Of a stretch of 7,343 nt of DNA, positions 3,796 to 7,343 are shown one piece after another. The notes beneath the pieces are model-generated. The model saw nothing but the letters and a program-made list of their open reading frames with translations. It ran no database searches and was not told where the DNA came from. Made by a program: the position numbers and the translations under genes. Position 1 is the stretch's first letter. Each line of letters opens with the position of its first letter. The stretch spans positions 1-7,343 of the forward strand of contig JAYEJW010000524.1 of the NCBI GenBank assembly GCA_034716535.1, in the 5' to 3' direction. This stretch comes from JAYEJW01 sp034716535 (GTDB lineage: Bacteria > Pseudomonadota > Gammaproteobacteria > Chromatiales > Chromatiaceae).

Positions 3796-5826
3796 ATGGC
3801 CAACCCCCTTCTCGACATGACCGGGCTTCCGCCCTTTTCCCGCATCGGCCCCGAGCACGTGGAGCCGGCGATCGATCGGCTCCTGGCGGAATGCCGAAGG
3901 CGCATCGAGCGGCTCACCAAGCACCCCGAGGTCCCCACCTGGGAGAGCTTCGTCGAGCCGCTGGAAGAGATCGACGACGCCTTGAGCCGCGTCTGGTCGC
4001 CTGTGGGCCACCTCAACTCGGTCATGAACAGCGACGAGCTGCGCCAAGCCTACAACGCCTGCCTGCCGAAGCTCAGCGACTACGGCACCGAGATGGGCCA
4101 GAACCTGGCGCTCTTCGAAGGCTACCGGGCAGTCGCCAGCCAGGAACACCTGGAGCCCCCCCAGCGCAAGCTGCTGGCGAACGCCCTACGCGACTTCCAC
4201 CTCTCGGGCGTCGATCTGCCCGCCGAAAAAAAGGAACGCTACAAGGTCATCAGTCAGGAGCTCTCGCGGCTTACGAGCAAATACGAGGAGAACCTCCTCG
4301 ACGCCACCAACGCCTGGAGCAAGGTCCTGACCGACGAGGCCGTCCTTGCCGGTCTGCCCGCCTCCGCAAAGGACCTGGCCCGACAGACCGCGGAGCAGCG
4401 CGCCGAGGAGGGCTGGGTTCTGACCCTGGATTTCCCGTCCTACCTGCCGGTCATGACCTACGCGGACGATCGGGAGCTTCGTCACGAGGTCTACCGGGCC
4501 TACAGTACCCGCGCCTCCGACCAGGGGCCGCACGCGGGCCAATGGGACAACGGCGAGAACATGGAGCGCATTCTCGCCCTGCGCCACGAGCTGGCCGGGC
4601 TCCTGGGATTCGCCAACTACGCCGAGCGCTCACTGGCCACCAAGATGGCCAGAGGCACGGACGAGGTCATACACTTCCTGAACGACCTGGCCGAGCACTC
4701 CGTGGCCCAGGCGCGCAAGGAGCTCGCAGAGCTCGAGGACTTCGCCCGGGAGCAGTACGACGCCGATGGGCTCGAGCCCTGGGACGTCGCGTACTATTCC
4801 GAGAAGCTACGCGAACACCGCTACGCCATCACGCAGGAGGAGCTGCGCCCCTACTTCCCGGTCACCCGGGTGCTGGCGGGTATGTTCGCGGTCGTGGAGC
4901 GGCTCTTTGAGATCCGCATCCAGGAGGTGCCGGGGGTGGAGTCCTGGCACCCGGACGTGCGCTTCTTCGAGATCCGAGATGGATCCGGCGAGCTGCGCGG
5001 CCAGTTTTACCTGGACCCCTTCGCGCGCCCGAAAAAGCGCGGCGGCGCCTGGATGGACGTGTGCACCAATCGGCTGCACACCGCCGGATGCGACCAGATC
5101 CCGGTCGCCTACCTGGTGTGCAACTTCTCGCCCCCCGTGGGTGGCCAACCCTCGCTCCTCACCCACGACGAGGTCGAGACCCTCTTCCACGAGTTCGGCC
5201 ATGGCCTGCACCACATGCTGACCAAGGTGGACTACCCGGCGGTATCGGGCATCAACGGAGTACCCTGGGACGCCGTGGAGCTGCCCAGCCAGTTCATGGA
5301 GAATTGGTGTTGGGAGCGCGAGCCTCTGGGTCTTATCTCCGGCCACGTGGACACCGGCGAGCCCATCCCCGACCTGCTCTACGAGCGCATGCGGGCGGCC
5401 AAGAACTTCCAGTCCGCCATGCAAATGGTGCGGCAGCTGGAGTTCGCCCTGTTCGACTTCCGCATGCACCGGGAGTATGACCCGGAGCGGGGGGGGCGTA
5501 TCTACGAGATCCTCGACGAGGTGCGGGACCAGGTCGCTGTGCTCAAGCCGCCCGCGTTCAACCGCTTCGCCCACGGCTTCTCGCATATCTTCGCCGGCGG
5601 CTATGCCGCGGGCTACTACAGTTACAAATGGGCCGAGGTGCTCTCCGCCGACGCCTTCTCCCTGTTCGAGGAGCGGGGAGTGTTCGACGGCGATGCCGGG
5701 CGCGCTTTCCGCGAGAACATCCTGGAGCAGGGTGGCTCTGCCGAGGCGATGGATCTGTACATGGAATTCCGCGGCCGCGAGCCGACCATCGATGCCCTGC
5801 TGCGCCACAGCGGAATTGCCGCCTAA
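3796..5826 (+). CDS. prlC: Oligopeptidase A (M3 family zinc metallopeptidase)
   Basis: A 676-residue cytoplasmic zinc endopeptidase of the thimet oligopeptidase family, close in length to E. coli PrlC/OpdA. It cuts short peptides, including cleaved signal peptides. The active site is intact: HEFGH at 465-469 gives two zinc histidines and the catalytic Glu466, and Glu495 in WDAVELPSQ is the third ligand. The C-terminal segment GYAAGYYSYKWAE (602-614) carries the tyrosines that contact substrate in this family. The N-terminus MANPLL followed by LPPFSRI and PEHVEPAI aligns with the usual PrlC start, so ATG 3796 is chosen over the upstream ATG at 3697, which lies inside the preceding gene. AGGAA at 3779-3783 is a somewhat distant ribosome binding site. 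It follows the CNP1-like gene by 43 bp and precedes ubiD by 20 bp. Confidence 0.96.
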   Translation: MANPLLDMTGLPPFSRIGPEHVEPAIDRLLAECRRRIERLTKHPEVPTWESFVEPLEEIDDALSRVWSPVGHLNSVMNSDELRQAYNACLPKLSDYGTEMGQNLALFEGYRAVASQEHLEPPQRKLLANALRDFHLSGVDLPAEKKERYKVISQELSRLTSKYEENLLDATNAWSKVLTDEAVLAGLPASAKDLARQTAEQRAEEGWVLTLDFPSYLPVMTYADDRELRHEVYRAYSTRASDQGPHAGQWDNGENMERILALRHELAGLLGFANYAERSLATKMARGTDEVIHFLNDLAEHSVAQARKELAELEDFAREQYDADGLEPWDVAYYSEKLREHRYAITQEELRPYFPVTRVLAGMFAVVERLFEIRIQEVPGVESWHPDVRFFEIRDGSGELRGQFYLDPFARPKKRGGAWMDVCTNRLHTAGCDQIPVAYLVCNFSPPVGGQPSLLTHDEVETLFHEFGHGLHHMLTKVDYPAVSGINGVPWDAVELPSQFMENWCWEREPLGLISGHVDTGEPIPDLLYERMRAAKNFQSAMQMVRQLEFALFDFRMHREYDPERGGRIYEILDEVRDQVAVLKPPAFNRFAHGFSHIFAGGYAAGYYSYKWAEVLSADAFSLFEERGVFDGDAGRAFRENILEQGGSAEAMDLYMEFRGREPTIDALLRHSGIAA

Positions 5827-5846
5827 CGCGAACCCAAGAACAGAAA

Positions 5847-7313
5847 ATGAAATACAAGGACCTGCGCGACTTCATCAGCCAGTTGGAGCAGCGCGGCGAG
5901 CTCAAGCGTGTGACCGTCGAGGTGGACCCCTATCTGGAGATCACTGAGATCTGCGACCGTACGCTGCGCACCGGCGGGCCCGCGCTGCTGTTCGAGCGGC
6001 CAAAGGGCTCCGAGATTCCGCTGCTGGGCAACCTCTTCGGCACCCCCAAGCGGGTGGCGCTGGGAATGGGGGAGGAGTCCGTCGAGGCCCTGCGGGAGGT
6101 GGGCCGGCTGCTGGCCTTCCTCAAGGAGCCCGATCCCCCCAAGGGCATGAAAGACGCCTGGCACAAGCTGCCGATCTTCAAGAAGGTGCTGGATATGGCG
6201 CCGAAGGAGCAGCGCGGCGCCCCTTGTCAGGAGACCGTGCTTGAGGGAGAGGACGTCGATCTGGGCCGGCTGCCCGTCCAGACCTGCTGGCCGGGGGACG
6301 CGGCTCCGCTCATCACCTGGGGTCTCGTGGTGACCCGCGGCCCGGACAAGCCGCGCCAGAACCTGGGCATCTACCGGATGCAGGTGCTAGAGCACAACCG
6401 GGTCATCATGCGCTGGCTGGCCCACCGCGGAGGGGCGCTCGACTTCCGCGACTGGCAGCGCGAGAACCCGGGTGAGCCGTTCCCCGTATCCGTGGCCCTG
6501 GGGGCTGACCCAGCCACCATCCTCGGCGCCGTCACCCCAATTCCCGACAGCCTCTCGGAGTATGCCTTCGCCGGCCTGCTCCGGGGTAGCCGCACAGAGG
6601 TCACCCCTTGCCTGGGCAACGGTCTGCAGGTTCCGGCATCGGCGGAGCTCGTCCTGGAGGGCCATATCCACCCGCAGGACATGGCCCGCGAAGGCCCCTT
6701 CGGCGACCACACGGGCTACTACAACGAGGTGGACGATTTCCCGGTGTTCACAATCGAGCGCATCACCCACCGCCGCGAACCCATCTACCACAGCACCTAC
6801 ACGGGGCGGCCGCCGGACGAGCCCGCCATCCTGGGCGTGGCCCTGAACGAGGTCTTCGTACCCATCCTGCAGAAACAGTTTCCCGAGGTCGTCGACTTTT
6901 ACCTTCCGCCGGAGGGCTGCTCCTATCGCCTCGCGGTGGTCAGCATCAAGAAGCAGTACGCCGGACATGCCAAGCGCGTGATGATGGGTGTCTGGTCCTT
7001 CCTGCGGCAGTTCATGTACACGAAGTTCGTGATTGTCGTGGACGAGGATGTGAGCACACGGGATTGGAAGGACGTGATCTGGGCCATGACCACACGCATG
7101 GACCCGGCGCGGGACAGCGTGCTGGTGGAGAATACGCCCATCGACTACCTGGACTTTGCGTCGCCGGTGTCCGGATTGGGCTCGAAGATCGGCTTCGACG
7201 CCACAAGCAAGTGGCAGGGGGAGACGCAACGGGAGTGGGGAAGGCCCATCCGAATGGACGAACAGGTCAGACGGAGGGTGGACGGGCTGTGGGACAGCCT
7301 GCAGATCGACTAG
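5847..7313 (+). CDS. ubiD: 4-hydroxy-3-polyprenylbenzoate decarboxylase UbiD
   Basis: A 488-residue UbiD-family decarboxylase that removes the carboxyl group from 3-polyprenyl-4-hydroxybenzoate in ubiquinone synthesis, using prenylated FMN made by UbiX. The protein is full length (E. coli UbiD is about 497). Family motifs are in place: Asn172 in NLGIYRMQ and Glu238 in LSEYAFAG match the metal ligands of the E. coli enzyme, and Asp287 in EGPFGDHTGYY matches its catalytic acid, with a constant offset of three residues. The N-terminal MKYKDLRDFI is typical, so ATG 5847 is used; the in-frame extension to 5628 lies inside prlC. No good Shine-Dalgarno sequence precedes it (CCAAGAACAGAAA), and the gap from the prlC stop is 20 bases, suggesting translation coupled to prlC. 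ubiX is not in the window. Confidence 0.97.
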   Translation: MKYKDLRDFISQLEQRGELKRVTVEVDPYLEITEICDRTLRTGGPALLFERPKGSEIPLLGNLFGTPKRVALGMGEESVEALREVGRLLAFLKEPDPPKGMKDAWHKLPIFKKVLDMAPKEQRGAPCQETVLEGEDVDLGRLPVQTCWPGDAAPLITWGLVVTRGPDKPRQNLGIYRMQVLEHNRVIMRWLAHRGGALDFRDWQRENPGEPFPVSVALGADPATILGAVTPIPDSLSEYAFAGLLRGSRTEVTPCLGNGLQVPASAELVLEGHIHPQDMAREGPFGDHTGYYNEVDDFPVFTIERITHRREPIYHSTYTGRPPDEPAILGVALNEVFVPILQKQFPEVVDFYLPPEGCSYRLAVVSIKKQYAGHAKRVMMGVWSFLRQFMYTKFVIVVDEDVSTRDWKDVIWAMTTRMDPARDSVLVENTPIDYLDFASPVSGLGSKIGFDATSKWQGETQREWGRPIRMDEQVRRRVDGLWDSLQID

Positions 7314-7343
7314 AGCCTTCTGACAAAGGCGCGCGGACCGCCG

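Noticed and set aside
3891..4910. Plus-strand open frame of 339 codons in the alternative frame of prlC
   Set aside because: Arg-, Gly- and Ala-rich shadow of prlC without a ribosome binding site or motif.
5489..5496. Run of eight G in prlC as a phase-variation tract
   Set aside because: The reading frame is intact through it, prlC is a housekeeping enzyme, and a short G run is expected occasionally in GC-rich sequence.
4807..5808. Minus-strand open frame of 333 codons inside prlC
   Set aside because: Antisense to the zinc-site half of prlC; His- and Val-rich translation typical of antisense GC-rich codons.
6387..7229. Minus-strand open frame of 280 codons inside ubiD
   Set aside because: Antisense to conserved UbiD motifs, with no start signals or recognisable domains.

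Overview
The window reads as a GC-rich chromosomal segment from a gammaproteobacterium. Two things suggest this: a proteobacterial-type UbiD decarboxylase, and a PrlC-type oligopeptidase beside a YrdA-like gamma carbonic anhydrase. That second pairing is also known from pseudomonads. Third codon positions are strongly G/C-biased, so long 'open' antisense frames are common and were discarded. A purple-sulfur or Ectothiorhodospira-like lineage is possible, but this is only an impression.

Layout. Positions 1-174 may hold the tail of an upstream gene, overlapping by 8 bp a small single-pass membrane protein (167-412) that resembles the short anti-sigma-like proteins found beside ECF sigma genes. 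Next is a 344-bp stretch without a gene. Most of it is a compact inverted-repeat element of about 267 bp (461-727) that looks like a non-autonomous MITE. It ends just before the ribosome binding site of a signal peptidase I gene with an N-terminal multi-membrane-segment extension (757-1689). A solitary ribose 1,5-bisphosphokinase gene (phnN, 1753-2382) follows on the same strand. Convergent to it is a gamma-class carbonic anhydrase gene (2482-3021, minus strand). From a 161-bp divergent promoter region, a plus-strand run follows: a CNP1-like exported protein (3183-3752), oligopeptidase A (prlC, 3796-5826) and UbiD (5847-7313). Gaps in this run are 43 and 20 bp, consistent with co-transcription.

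How the genes fit together. Signal peptidase I releases signal peptides at the inner membrane, and oligopeptidase A is known in E. coli to degrade released signal peptides in the cytoplasm. UbiD acts in ubiquinone synthesis, PhnN in making PRPP from ribose 1,5-bisphosphate, and the gamma carbonic anhydrase homologue may act in CO2/bicarbonate handling. These are mostly housekeeping functions. I see no defence system, CRISPR array, tRNA, rRNA or prophage. The most interesting item is the structured MITE-like element, which appears to have split an intercistronic gap of about 75 bp ahead of the signal peptidase gene.
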